Positions 49,839 through 60,900 of a DNA stretch of 64,000 nt are shown here, one piece after another. Source of the DNA: Pholiota molesta (Eukaryota > Basidiomycota > Agaricomycetes > Agaricales > Strophariaceae); the NCBI GenBank assembly GCA_014925825.1, contig JACGCK010000080.1, positions 62,001-126,000 of the forward strand. Reading direction: 5' to 3'. Within the stretch, counting starts at the first letter, position 1. Every line of letters begins with the position of its first letter. Below the pieces are notes generated by a model, which was not told the DNA's origin, made no database searches, and saw nothing but the letters and a program-made list of their open reading frames with translations. The translations under genes and the position numbers were made by a program.

Positions 49839-50843
49839 ATGATCATCCGGTCTTCTGTACGGTCCAGGCAACCCGAACGGGAAGTCTGGACCCACGAGCG
49901 CTTAGTGCGTCAACGCGCTATCGCGCTTGGCCATGCGATCGATTCTTCAACTTGGAAGTCGTATGGTTCCGCCCTCAACTCTTACCTGGAATTCATTCGC
50001 CTACACAACATGCCCTTGGAGCCCACCAAGGACACCCTCTCCCTGTACACCGTCTGGATGTGTCACCACATCAAACCGGACTCAGTGGACTCCTACCTCT
50101 CGGGGATATGTCAACAACTAGAGCCCTACTTCCCCGACATTCGCGCGAACCGGAAGTCGGAGCTCGTCGCGCGAACTCTCCAAGGATGTATGCGCCTTCG
50201 CAACTCTCCTGCCACCCGCAAACGCGCGCTCACGCTGGACGATCTTGAGGTCGTAATCCGCCATTACGAATCTTCCCCACATCTCGACGACAAGTTATTT
50301 GTAGCCATGTTGGTTACCGGTTTCTTCGGCCTCCTGCGCCTGGGCGAGATGACTTTTCCAGATGATCGGAACCTCAGGAACTGGCGTAAGGTCACTCGCC
50401 GTTCATCGGTTCGCATTTCCGCGGACTACTATTCTTTCCTCCTACCAGCTCACAAGGCGGACCAGTTCTTCGAAGGCAACCGCGTCGTCGTCCGCGCTTA
50501 CCAGATCCGGCACAACCCCCTCGTTCATTTCTTGTCCTACCTGAGCGCCCGCGATGCCGCCTTCCCCCTTGCTTCTCCCTTATGGCTGACGGAGAGAGGC
50601 GAGATCCCAACGCGGTCCTTCTTCGTCAACCGCCTCAAGCGCCACTTTGACAGCGACATCTCAGGCCATTCCATGCGCGCGGGAGGTGCGACGTCGCTGG
50701 CGGAAAACGGGGCCGCACCTTCCATTATCCAAGCTATGGGTCGCTGGGCTGGCAACAGCTTCCAAATCTACATACGCAAAAATCCGGTTCTCGTTCAAGC
50801 TTTACTGTTCGCGCGCAACAGAACCGCGGGTATGGGGCCGTGA
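49839..50843 (+). CDS. tyrosine recombinase (integrase) of the DIRS-like element
   Basis: 334 residues. The start ATG overlaps the RT-RNase H stop in an ATGA. The N-terminal SAM-like DNA-binding part (residues about 30-110) contains TWKSYGSALNSYLEFI. The catalytic residues of the family are present: Arg167 in GLLRLGE, Lys near 206, His277 and Arg280 in GHSMRAGG, Trp303 in GRWAGN in the place of the second histidine, and nucleophile Tyr311 in QIYIRKNP. It would join a circular DNA intermediate to a target by strand exchange, explaining the lack of a target duplication. The frame is fully intact although the RT of this copy is dead. Confidence 0.9.
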   Translation: MIIRSSVRSRQPEREVWTHERLVRQRAIALGHAIDSSTWKSYGSALNSYLEFIRLHNMPLEPTKDTLSLYTVWMCHHIKPDSVDSYLSGICQQLEPYFPDIRANRKSELVARTLQGCMRLRNSPATRKRALTLDDLEVVIRHYESSPHLDDKLFVAMLVTGFFGLLRLGEMTFPDDRNLRNWRKVTRRSSVRISADYYSFLLPAHKADQFFEGNRVVVRAYQIRHNPLVHFLSYLSARDAAFPLASPLWLTERGEIPTRSFFVNRLKRHFDSDISGHSMRAGGATSLAENGAAPSIIQAMGRWAGNSFQIYIRKNPVLVQALLFARNRTAGMGP

Positions 50844-51006
50844 GCTGTGATTCACTGTCCCCACAACTCTATCTTCTTTTCTCCCCCCCTTCTTTTTTGT
50901 CCGTTTCCAACCCCCACTCAGTCTTATTCCCTTCTTATCCCTTATTTCATTCTATTGCTTCTTCATTCCCGTCGCTCCTCACATCGCAGCTGGGCTGCTC
51001 ATCTCT

Positions 51007-51029
51007 AAAAAAAAAAAAAAAAAAAAAAA
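51007..51029 (+). repeat. poly-A tract of 23
   Basis: Uninterrupted A run between the recombinase gene and B1, probably in the 3' region of the element transcript. Confidence 0.9.
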
Positions 51030-51039
51030 GTGTTTTTTA

Positions 51040-51159
51040 GCCGTACCTCGACGTCATTTACAATAGAATTTATTATATTCGGGCGCTTGGCTGGCCACCA
51101 GCCGCCGGGCGCCCAAAATCCCCCTACATACCGCGTGAACCATGCCTCGCGATCATTGG
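51040..51159 (+). repeat. split direct repeat B1
   Basis: 120 bases from GCCGTACCTCGACG to GATCATTGG, repeated at 51501-51620. Confidence 0.92.
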
Positions 51160-51403
51160 TCGAGCTTAAGTCCCACTTACCCAAGTCCAATGAGAGCGAT
51201 CCAGGCCTCTGGTACGCGAAGACTGTGTGATGTCACGTGCCCACGAGCTGTGGCAAATTCACGGCCGTTCTGCCCTCGAGGTGAACCGTGCGCCGGATTA
51301 TCGCTGACCCGCCTGGGTCTGTAAATTTGCTGAGGGGTCTTCATCCCTCATTCTCTTCTCCCATCATCAGTCTCCGTACCCGAGGCGGCAATTCTCTTCG
51401 CTA
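51160..51403 (+). repeat. split direct repeat A2
   Basis: Second copy of A1, joined directly to B1. Confidence 0.92.
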
Positions 51404-51500
51404 CCCTCCCACCACTTCCCCCTTTCTCTTTCTTTCTTTTCTCCACGAAGTTTTTGCTTGACTTACCTTCGGTATCCTCCTTCCTTTCGTCGTATATACC

Positions 51501-51620
51501 GCCGTACCTCGACGTCATTTACAATAGAATTTATTATATTCGGGCGCTTGGCTGGCCACCAGCCGCCGGGCGCCCAAAATCCCCCTACATACCGCGTGAA
51601 CCATGCCTCGCGATCATTGG
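51501..51620 (+). repeat. split direct repeat B2, right terminus
   Basis: Second copy of B1, separated from A2 by 97 pyrimidine-rich bases; host repeat sequence resumes at 51621. Confidence 0.92.
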
Positions 51621-53800
51621 ACGCCGATTACTAATTAGCATCGTAGCCAAACGTCTTCAGCATCCCATACACAGGTCGGACATAATTCATACTGCGTGCT
51701 CGCCCTGCCACTCAATCGGACCTGCGTATCTTTTAAATTGGACCTTGGTTCCTCTGACTCGGAGTCACACTATCACTATTCCAACACTATTCAATGGTAT
51801 TCATCCCTTGAGACGACGATCTCGGTGACAAGCTTAATCCACCTTGTAGAGCTTGCGTCTCTTTGTAGGCACATCGAACTCGGTCGAAAACCACAAACCT
51901 GTTACTTTGAAGCACCTTCGTCAACAGGGCTACCCCTATGATTTCGTCGATTTCCACCTTGTTTCCACCTATATCCTTGTCAACACTCTCTTGCTGCATT
52001 GATGAACTCGCTTTCGGACACTTGGACTTTGGGCTCCTCTCTGCCTCTCAGATGACTAGAACCTAGTAGAAGCGTCGACTATTTCTCAGACCCATGCGCT
52101 GCCGGCCATATCTGCGGAGTCATATTCTGTCATATTTGACCTTCCTTGTATTCTGTCCCCTTCAAGTTGATATTAATACGCCCGAAAATGAAGCTCCCAA
52201 CAGAAATCTGGTCGGTCTACCGCAACTGTAGACAGCAGGGTCCTTGTCTATTTCTTTTTTCATCAATCCAAGCGCAGCGCCCACGGCTTCTGCGTCTTAT
52301 CGATGAAATGATTTTGATGTCCGCGACACTGGACCCTTCGTCTCCTTTGTCCATTTCGAGCAGGATAGAGCCGGGGCGGCGCAATCCCACTCCATGGCCG
52401 CCTTAGAAGCACCGGAACCTCCCTGAAACTCGTCAAATCCTTTGCTTGAAAACGCCTTTTATGGTTCTCTAGGAAATTCCGTGGGTCTGCTAATATGCGA
52501 CCGCATGCCTCGTTCGCTGCTAAGCAGCGCTTACTAGTGAGCCACTCTCTTGGGACGATGCTGGAGCCAAACAGGACCATCCGCTAGAAATGTATATAAA
52601 CCCCCGTCCTCCCCTCGTCCTCTCTTTAACTCAAACGACGACCATCTCGGTTTCGAGACGCTTTTGCACAGGGTGGTTCTACTAAACCATCACTCCTTAC
52701 CGCATACCATATCGCTCATGTCCACTGCCAACTCACCAAAAAGACTGGTCGTCGTTCCGGGCGGGTGATCATGTCCTCATCGTGAGTGCTCGTGCCTCGT
52801 CATTCAATGCCTGAAGGTCGCTAACACTTCATGATAGCCTCGGACTAGTCTGCTAACCTCAGACAATCCTGCATGCACCCTTACCCAACTACCACTGGCA
52901 TACGCCTTCTTGGCTGCGTCACAACAAAATCACGGAAACGTGTCGCACACTCAATGCTAGTTGTGCGTAGCGGACGATGACGCGTTCACCGTAAGTGCTT
53001 GCGATGCTCTTTTTGACCTTTCTAATCGGTGCGCTCGTGTAGATTTACCATCAACTCGGCCCTCATCGTCCCCTCTGTCGGCCCTGCCGCTCTAGCTAAC
53101 AATTCGTACAGATCATGCCATGAGGTAAGGCGTGAACTAGCAGGTGCAGCAGACTTTACAGGTACGCCCTTTCTTTAAATTTTCTTCGAGTCTATTCTCA
53201 TGCTTTCAATGTGCTAGATTATAACACATCTGTTTCGTTTGCTCGATCCCATTCAGCTTTTGATTTCTCTACCATCACTTTATTCTCCTTTTTATCATCT
53301 CTCCCACCCGTTCATTGCCTCCTGTCAGCCATCATAGGAATTCGAAAAGACGTTGGGACCTTCAGAAAACGTGACGGATTGAGGCCTAGGGCTCTTGTAG
53401 TCTCTGGCCGAAGGCAACATTCCCGGCTACCGCCAGAGTCTTACGAGATCCTGCTGTGTTGGTATAGCCGGGTGAGCGCCGTCTCGCCTCGCCTTTGTTG
53501 CGCAGTGTCGAAGGGACCCTTCCACCCTCACCCTCCGGGGTGGAAAGTAAACGCACGGAGCAGGCTCCTCTGGCTCATGTTAATTCGGGCATGAGGAGCA
53601 GAATTCTGCGATGGTAATACGAAAATGTTAAGGTGGCAATGCTTTCTAAATTCTCTTTGCATTCATTTCATCATTACTACAACACTTTCAATACATGTAG
53701 TCTACCCCCGAAAGGGGCCAATGCGCTATGGCGCCTACTGTGTGACTTCAACATTAAGCTTCGGAGACAGTTAACTTCCTTAAGGCTTTCGTCTTTTATT
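51621..53800 (+). repeat. dispersed 2.5-kb repeat, copy B (main part)
   Basis: Same orientation as copy C, reverse of copy A. Its first part, around 51635-51690, continues the alignment broken by the retrotransposon. It has a TATA box at 52593-52600 (TATATAAA) and conserved intron-like segments (for example from GTGAGT at about 52781 to an AG near 52840). The near-identical core follows at about 53330-53640, and the CCCCGAAAGGGG hairpin is near 53707. Confidence 0.75.
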
Positions 53801-53889
53801 CCTAATCAAGGTTCTTGATATTACAGCAAATTCGCCGGTACACATCGTCGGAATTTTTTGTAACTTCGTTGAATTCGAAAGCCCTTAAA

Positions 53890-55000
53890 CTAATATACGT
53901 ACGGTACCAACATATAGCTCACTCGACTCGCCCATTCGTCCCATTGCATACCAAACCTCTTCTGAAGTGCCTGATCCTCCGCTGCCATTCTGCTGAGAGT
54001 ACGATAGAGCGTGCCCAATATCACTACGCCTGCAAACGAAAGGACTACCAGTTTCCCAACTACAGTGCTCCACAGACCCGATGCTCGAACCCATGATCCT
54101 GCGCCGAAATGCCACAAAAAACATTCTGAATGGGTAAAGAGCAAACCGGTATCGCTTGGATGATGACGGACAATAGAGTATGGACCTTCAGTCACCAGCT
54201 GGTGGTCTTCCTGGATGCTGGCTTTGAAGCGGAAAAACCTGCCCAGGTAGCGATATGTAACAGTTCGAAGGATACTGCCCGTTATCATCATAATGGCACC
54301 ACAGAGATTGATTGGTGTTATTCGTAAATTGGGCGCGTTTCCGCCCTTGAGGGTAACGGCAGCTAACACAGAAGTTGCCAGTTGGGAATCGGGGTTGTGA
54401 TAGGCAAATATCATTGCAGTTTCTGCCAATGAGGCTAACAGCTGTACGTTAAATTTCTATGGATGCGAAAATATCCTCAATGTATGGCCCTACCGTGAGA
54501 TCCAGCGGGAATAGATTCGGATGAGGTTTTTGGTTAGTATCCAGAAGCTTCAGTCTCTTGTTATGGAGAACAGCGAACTCCTTTGATCTCAGCCGTAGGA
54601 AACGGAATAATGGACAATCCGTTAGGATGACGGACTGGCGATGCTTCCTTGTGCGTTGCTAGATAGAGGTGCCCAACCACAAGCGCGGCGAAAACTGACG
54701 TACAGACCCAATCTAAGGTACTATCGCCAATAAGTGAGCGTACAGCGAGGGTCAGAATAAAATCTCGGTTTGATATCCAGGAGCTGGTAACGTTGAGAGA
54801 GCCTGAGGGTGCATGATGAAATTCACAACCGTGAGTCACACACACACACACAAAAAAAACGGCGCATTGAACCAATACGCACCTCCGTCGCCCATAACCA
54901 CCTCAACGAGCAACTATGCATAGTTCCAGCCCGACTTGTGTCCAGCAGGGGAACATGAGAATTGAGATCAAGAGAGGAGATGTGGCAAATGCGGCGAAGG
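53890..55000 (-). pseudogene. isoprenylcysteine carboxyl methyltransferase-like gene, decayed
   Basis: ICMT-like membrane methyltransferases methylate prenylcysteine ends at the endoplasmic reticulum; basidiomycetes have many divergent paralogues. On the minus strand the C-terminal part is clear: RYLGRFFRFKASIQEDHQLV, TEGPYSIVRHHPSDTGLLFT, then ED...FGMQWDEWASRVSYMLVPYVY and a stop at 53890. The usual RHPSYTG reads RHHPSDTG, an extra histidine plus a tyrosine-to-aspartate change in the cofactor-binding region. The N-terminal hydrophobic exon (ISFAAFATSPLLISILMF) runs into TGA at 54903-54905 before its splice donor, and the middle exons do not join cleanly. It sits between repeat copies B and C. 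Confidence 0.65.
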
Positions 55001-55014
55001 AAATGTGCACATCG

Positions 55015-57490
55015 GGAAGTGCCGGTCCGGTGAACGCGCCCTGCGGCGGTCGTTGCCAAACAATTGCCGAACGTGTCCCAGCGCTGCGAAGGTGCGACTT
55101 TGACTACGAACCCCTCTCTCTATTATATGTACTCCTTCACTAATCTGAATTCTTCAGCATTGGGCTTCGAAGGTTCCATACAGGTGCTGATTGCCGTTGA
55201 ATGGATCTACCCATGGCTTGCCCATGGCAGTCCTTTGAAGCGGAAGTCTGGCTTTGGAATACGACCGCGAACATGGCACGGAAACACGAAGCAACCTCTC
55301 AAAAAAGGACAACGATGGGCCAACCACGTTAGCATCTGTAGCCAAAGGTCTTCATTGTCTCATTCACAGGTCAAATGTCGACCCACACTGCGTTTTCGCC
55401 CTATCTCACATGCATTATTTTGGACGCCCACACCTATCGGACCTGCGTATTTTGGTTCCTCACACCGTATGTCCCTTGAGAGCCTATCTCGGTAACACCT
55501 TGATCCCACCTTGTGAAGCTTATGTTCCTTTGTATGCACGTCGAACTCGGTCAAATACCACAGAACTATTGATCTGAAGCACCTCCGGTCAACAGGCTTA
55601 TTACTATGAACTCGTCGTGGACCTAGAGGCTTATGCATCTCGGTGTATGGCCTGGTCAATAATCTCCTGTTTTAGTTTAAACTTGTCTTCCGACTCTCTG
55701 GATATCTTGGGCTTCGGGCTTCGAACGACATGCTGAACTATCTCTATCTCCCAGATGTGACTAGAAACTAGTAGAAGCGCCGACTATTTCTCGGCTCTCA
55801 GGGGCCATATCTACGGAGTCATATTAGACCTTCCTTGTTGCTTCCTTGTATTCTGTCCCCTTGATATTAGTACGCCCGAAAATGTAGCTCCCAACAGAAT
55901 TCTGGTCGGTCTAGCCCAATTGTGGACAACGAGGTCTTTCGCTACATTTTTTCATCAATCCAAGCGCAGCACTCACGGCTTCTGCGTCTTATCGATGAAA
56001 TTTTGATGTCCGCGACACTGGACCCTTCGTCTCCTTTGCCCATTTCAAGCAGGATAGAGCCGGGGCGGCGCAATCCCACTCCATGGCCGCCTTAGATGCA
56101 CCGGAACCTCCCTGAAGCTCGTCAAATCTTTTGCTTGAAAACTCCTTTTATGGTTCTCTAGGAAATTCCGTGAGTTGGCTGGTATACGACCACATGCCTC
56201 GTTCGCTGCTAAGGAGCGCTTACCAGTGAGCCACTCACTTGGGACGATGCTGGAGCCAAACAGGACCATCCGCTCAAAAATCTATATAAACCCCCTCCTA
56301 CCCTCGTCCTCTCTTTAACTCAAACGACGACCATCTCGGGTTTCGAGGCGCTTTTGCACAGGGTGGTTCTACTAAACCATCACTCCTTACCGCATACCAT
56401 ATCGCCCATGTCCACTGCCAACTCACCAAAAAGAATGGTCGTCGTTCCGGGCGGGTGATCATGCCCTCATCGTGAGTACTCATTCCTCGTCATTCGATAC
56501 TTGAAGATCTCTAACACTTCATGATAGCCTTGGACTAGTCTGCTAACCTCAGACGGTCCTGCATGCACCCTTACCCAACTACCACTGACATACGCCTTCT
56601 TGGCTACGTCACACCAAATCACGGAAACGTGTCGCACACCAATGCTAGTTGTGCGTAGCGGACGATGACGCCTGTACCGTAAGTGCTTACGATGCTCCGT
56701 CGGCCTTTCTAATCAGTTCGCTCGTGTAGATCTATCATTAATTCGGCCTTTATCGTCCCCTACATGTTTTCTACCAGCTAACATTTCATACAGGTCATGA
56801 CATGAGGTAAGGCGTGAAGCAGCAGGTGCAGCAGACTTTACAGGTACGCCCTTTCTTTATCCTTTCATCGTATCTATTCTAATGCATTCAATGTCCTAGA
56901 TGATAATGCGTTTGTTTCGTTTGCTCGATCCCGTACAGCTTTCAATTTCTCTACCATCACTTTTATTCTCCTTTTTATCATCTTTCCCACTCGTTCGTTG
57001 CCTCCTGCAGCCATCATAGGGATTCGAAAAGACGTTGGGACCTTCAGAAAACGTGACGGATTGAGGCCTAGGACTCTTGTAGTCCCTGGCCGAAGGCAAC
57101 ATTCCCGGCTACCGCCAGAGTCTTGCGAGATTCTGCTGTGTTGGTACAGCCGGGTGAGCGCCGTCTCGCCTCGCCTTTGTTGCGCAGTGTCGAAGGGACC
57201 GTTCTACCCTCACCCTCCGGGGTGGAAATAAAACGCATGGAGCAGGCTCCTCTGGCTCATGATAATTCGGGCATGAGGAGCAGAATTCTGCGATGGTAAT
57301 AAAAAAATGTTAAGGTGGCAATGGTTTTCAAATTATCTTTACATTCACTTTTTCATTACTACAACCTTTTCAATACATGTAGTCTACCCCCGAAAGGGGC
57401 CAATGCGCTATGGCGCCCGTGTGACTTCAACATTAAGAGAGTAAAATTTCGCGAGATCCTCGCAAGGCTTTCGTCTTTTATGCCCAAATC
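55015..57490 (+). repeat. dispersed 2.5-kb repeat, copy C
   Basis: Direct-orientation partner of copy B and inverted relative to copy A. TATA box at 56283-56290. The left part (55128-55350) resembles the promoter and first exons of the SET gene that starts 490 bases after this copy ends. The near-identical core is at about 57015-57320, followed by the CCCCGAAAGGGG hairpin near 57388. The long frames seen on either strand are not kept in all copies: one minus-strand frame open in A and B has a stop in C. Confidence 0.75.
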
Positions 57491-57977
57491 AAGATTCTAT
57501 ATTACGGTCGTTGATGCTTGAAGAGGAATTTTGATACTATGCGTTCGTTAGTCTGAATTGGTTTCTAAAATATCCATAAAGTCATGTAGCCTGCCTGTAG
57601 CCATGTGCATGATCTTCCACGTTGTGATTTTTCACCTCCCGGCCTCGTCTTATCACAAACCACCTAATAATAATACTCTTGTGTTGTTTGCCCTTTGTTC
57701 TACTCAAGAATACTTGCGCGATTTCGCGCGTATTTCGTTGCACGTGCAGCGTGTTTATTACATGACGGTAAAGTTGGCGGCTTGGCTTCCGATTTCCCTC
57801 TCTACTATACCCCTTCACTAACCTGAATCCTTCACGCGATATCCCGCTCCCGCGTTTAGTTAACAGATAGCCAATCATATCGATCATCCTTGGGCTTTCA
57901 GAACTCAGAGCTCTATCTTTGATCCGGAAGACGTCAAGGTTCGACGCAGGCGCTAATCGCCGCCTTAGCAAACGCGA
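57491..57977 (+). promoter_or_regulatory. upstream region of the SET gene
   Basis: Non-coding stretch before the ATG at 57978. The part TTCACTAACCTGAATCC (about 57805-57830) has a counterpart in repeat copy C. No clear TATA box is seen. Confidence 0.4.
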
Positions 57978-60900
57978 ATGTTTCGCAAAGGACCACCACC
58001 TTCACCTGGGTCGCGATGGGAGGTTCTTCCAGGTATGTGACCTGTTTCATTCAGGCTTAGCTTCCCAATTCAATAATCACAACGTTATTTAGAGCCTTCC
58101 CATGATTCTTCTGACGCAGAAGATGCTGAGGACACGACTGCGAGCGTGGTGCGTAACGCAGAACGCTCGAAGCAGCCTCTGAAAAGAAAGGACAACGACA
58201 GATCGTTCACGCTACCGTCTGTAGCCAAACGTCCTAGGCATGAGCAGGAGAGGATTGAAAGTGTCTCGGCTCCTGGTGCGTGGTTTTGATAGCTTCATGT
58301 CTACTCGGCCCAACGGCTTTCGGAATAGGCCCTTCAGGCAGTTCACGACCTCCATTATTGACTTCTTCTCAAGCGGGACCATCGCGGCTTTCCAATCATG
58401 GCCCTAGTTCAAGTGCCACCAGCATATCTGCACGAAATTCCGACGCGTCATCCAGCATCCCCAAACCGCGGCCTAAGCCCCCACGCCCTCCATACAAACA
58501 TATTGAGGTGTTCAGCAGCCCCGAACGGGATGTGAGTGGAAACTCAGGAGCAAAGAAGGGCGAAAAACCTTCCATCCAGCGCCGCAAGCTTCTCGGTGCT
58601 TCGTCCACCGCTCGTCCTTCATCGTCCACGTCTTCAAGCAAACTCGATGTGTCCAAAGGAAAGAGACCCGCTGCCAAAGGTCAGTCTCCACGTACATTTT
58701 GTCTTATCCAACATGCTAAACTGCAGCAAAGCGATTAAACCTATCGTGCCGAACGAAGTCATTGAAATTTCTTCCGATTCGGATTCGGAACCATCTTCTC
58801 GTCCCAAACTCAAAGCCACATCCAAACCTTCCAAGCCGAGCAGCAAAGTTGGCTCATCTAATGTTGTACCGCGACCGAAAAACAAGACGAGCGATGGACA
58901 GAAATCGCGTCCGAATGTGAGGAAGGGTACTCCTGAAATCATCGTCATCGACGACAGCGACGACGAACTAGCGCTGCACTCGAGCCGGTCGGCCAGAGAA
59001 TCTGGTCCAAGTACGAAGGTCACAGAGAAAAAGATCCCTGCCCCTACTTCCTCGCGCACCTTGCCTATGCAACACGACTCTGATGAGGCGATGGTAACGG
59101 ACCGCGACACTCGCGCTCCTTCTGGAGTTGCTCCAGATATGGATGTGGACCTGATTGTACAACCTCCCCTAATTGCTACCCCTCCTCCTGCCACTGCTAC
59201 TTCTCCTGTCACGGCTCCTCCCTTCACCACTGCTGCCCCTCCTGCCACTGCTACTTCTCTTGTCACGGCTCCTCCCTTCACCACCGCTGCCTCTCCTATC
59301 ACAGCTGTTCTTCTGCCCAGCGCTACGTCGCCTCTTCCTTCTATCCCTCCTCGAACAAATGCCTCGATACCAACACACGCTAGGCCATCCCTTCCATCTA
59401 CAGCCCCCAGCGAATCCTCCGCCTCGCAAGTCTCTGAAAGTCCTTCGTCGGCTAAAAAGCCGACGTTCAGTCGACAGGGTTTGAACACTCTTCCTTCCCC
59501 ATCTCTGGACGAAGACGAGCCGCCGTACATACTGCCAAAGCGCTCAATACAATCGGCAGTCAAGTCTGCATCGAATAGGAATCGGATAACATCGTCTTCT
59601 TCATCGTCGGGCGAAGAGGAAGAGGAATCCAGCGCTGATTCAGGTCGTCATCATTCGGCGACGGGTCCAGAAGAAGCCTCTTTTGCTGTTGAAGATGGAA
59701 TGGACATGAGTACTCTTGGCGATGTATTGGATGAAGCTGTGCCGTTCAACAGGCCGCGCTCTCCTGGACCTAGTGCTCGGAGGGATGAGTCTATCTCCCC
59801 TCAGCCTAGTGAAGCTTCAGTTAGTGAAGCATTTTTCTGTACTTGTTTCGTGGTCTGATTTGTTTCATAGGGTTCTCCGACCGATGTCACCTATAAGACT
59901 AAGATGTTAGCTAGGAAGTCTACAGGCGGCAAGCCTCCTAAAGCTTCCGTGAGTGACGAACTCTTTCTCGTGTTCATTCACGCTGAATTGTTCCAAAGCT
60001 GAAAGCTCCGATGTCTACAACGAGCAAATCAGTAGACGACATACCTCGTAAAACGTTGGCCGAGGCTACTACGACTGCTAGCAAAATTATAGCTTCCGTG
60101 AGTGAAGAACTCATTCTCCCATTCATTCTTACTGAATCGTTCTAAAGCTGAAAGCTCCGATGTCTACAACGAGAAAGTCAGTAGATGACACGTCTCGTAG
60201 AACGTTAGCCGAGACTATTACAACTGCTGGCAAAATGAATGCCGCCTCTAGACATCGTCGAAAAGATAAAGGATCGATTACGTCCCTTTCTGGTCTGACT
60301 TTGGACCACGAAGAGATATCTGCCAATAATTCTCTATTGCGACAGGCGAAAGCTAGTAGTAGCCAGATTTCTTCCAAGGTGTCAGCAGCGAACAACAGAC
60401 CTAATGTCGGAATTTCTTCCCATGCTCCGTCAGGTATGATTTATGCCCAAGATTTGTTTCTGAGTCTCCATTGAATGTGAATACATTTGTTACAGCCGAC
60501 CCTCCAGGGTATTCTCATGCGATGTCATCTCGTTCTGGTACAGACGAGCTCCTTCTCCGTCCCTCCGAACCCTCTCCTCCTGTGACCCCTTCCCCCTCAC
60601 AAACCCCGGCATTGCCTGGGCTTCAACTCCCCTCATCAGCTGTACCTCTCGAAAGCGGCTCTCCTACGGCTAGACCCCGATCGGCTCCTTTTTTAAGCGA
60701 CGCTTCTCTAAAGCTTACCGCAGAACCCCAAGCTCGTCCATCCACCTCTGTCCTCCAGAGTCCGAGAACACTGGCCAATATCCCGAGCCTTGCTCGTGCC
60801 GGTGTTCAGGTGCGTCCTCTCTCGATGGACGCGGTGCCGCGACAGTCGACGTCGGAAAGCGTGCCGGGAACACCCCAATCACCCCCTCGTGAATACTTTA

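Larger units (their letters stand above)
39777..49842 (+). pseudogene. reverse transcriptase-RNase H gene, split in three by insertions
   Basis: Segments: about 39777-40126 (AYGAVPRYLRYNVWTDEH through LREGFWPWADT), 43703-44065 (FGPTLLPGMYAMPIHAVPKP, FRLVTDHSAGPFSLNSMVD, MFKSDIAEAYRLLPMH) and 48693-49842 (LKQAVFVDGEGHID, TYVDD at 48865-48876, then GWVNWALNVYPLLRPALNNF, RNase H VTVYCDACLEGLGFWF and VFTDNMNTVD, VADAISR). The last segment ends at TGA 49840-49842. Besides the two foldback insertions there is an in-frame TAA at 39997-39999. Pol lies in the +1 frame relative to gag and has no good start of its own, so frameshift or internal initiation is likely. This copy cannot make RT. Confidence 0.88.
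38113..51620 (+). mobile_element. DIRS-like tyrosine-recombinase retrotransposon with split direct repeats
   Basis: Order: A1 (244 bases), gag, RT-RNase H, tyrosine recombinase, B1 (120), A2 (244), a 97-base spacer, B2 (120). A1 and A2, and B1 and B2, are identical or nearly so. This A1...B1-A2-B2 plan is that of PAT/Ngaro-type elements. The recombinase in place of a DDE integrase and the lack of a target duplication fit the order DIRS. Two foldback elements (40127-43702 and 44066-48692) interrupt the RT gene; without them and one copy of each target duplication the element is about 5.3 kb. It lies within repeat copy B. Confidence 0.9.

Noticed and set aside
53211..53594. 127-codon frame in the conserved repeat core
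   Set aside because: The shared part is only about 70 codons and the conservation is at the DNA level, with little sign of coding constraint; kept as a finding about the repeat only.
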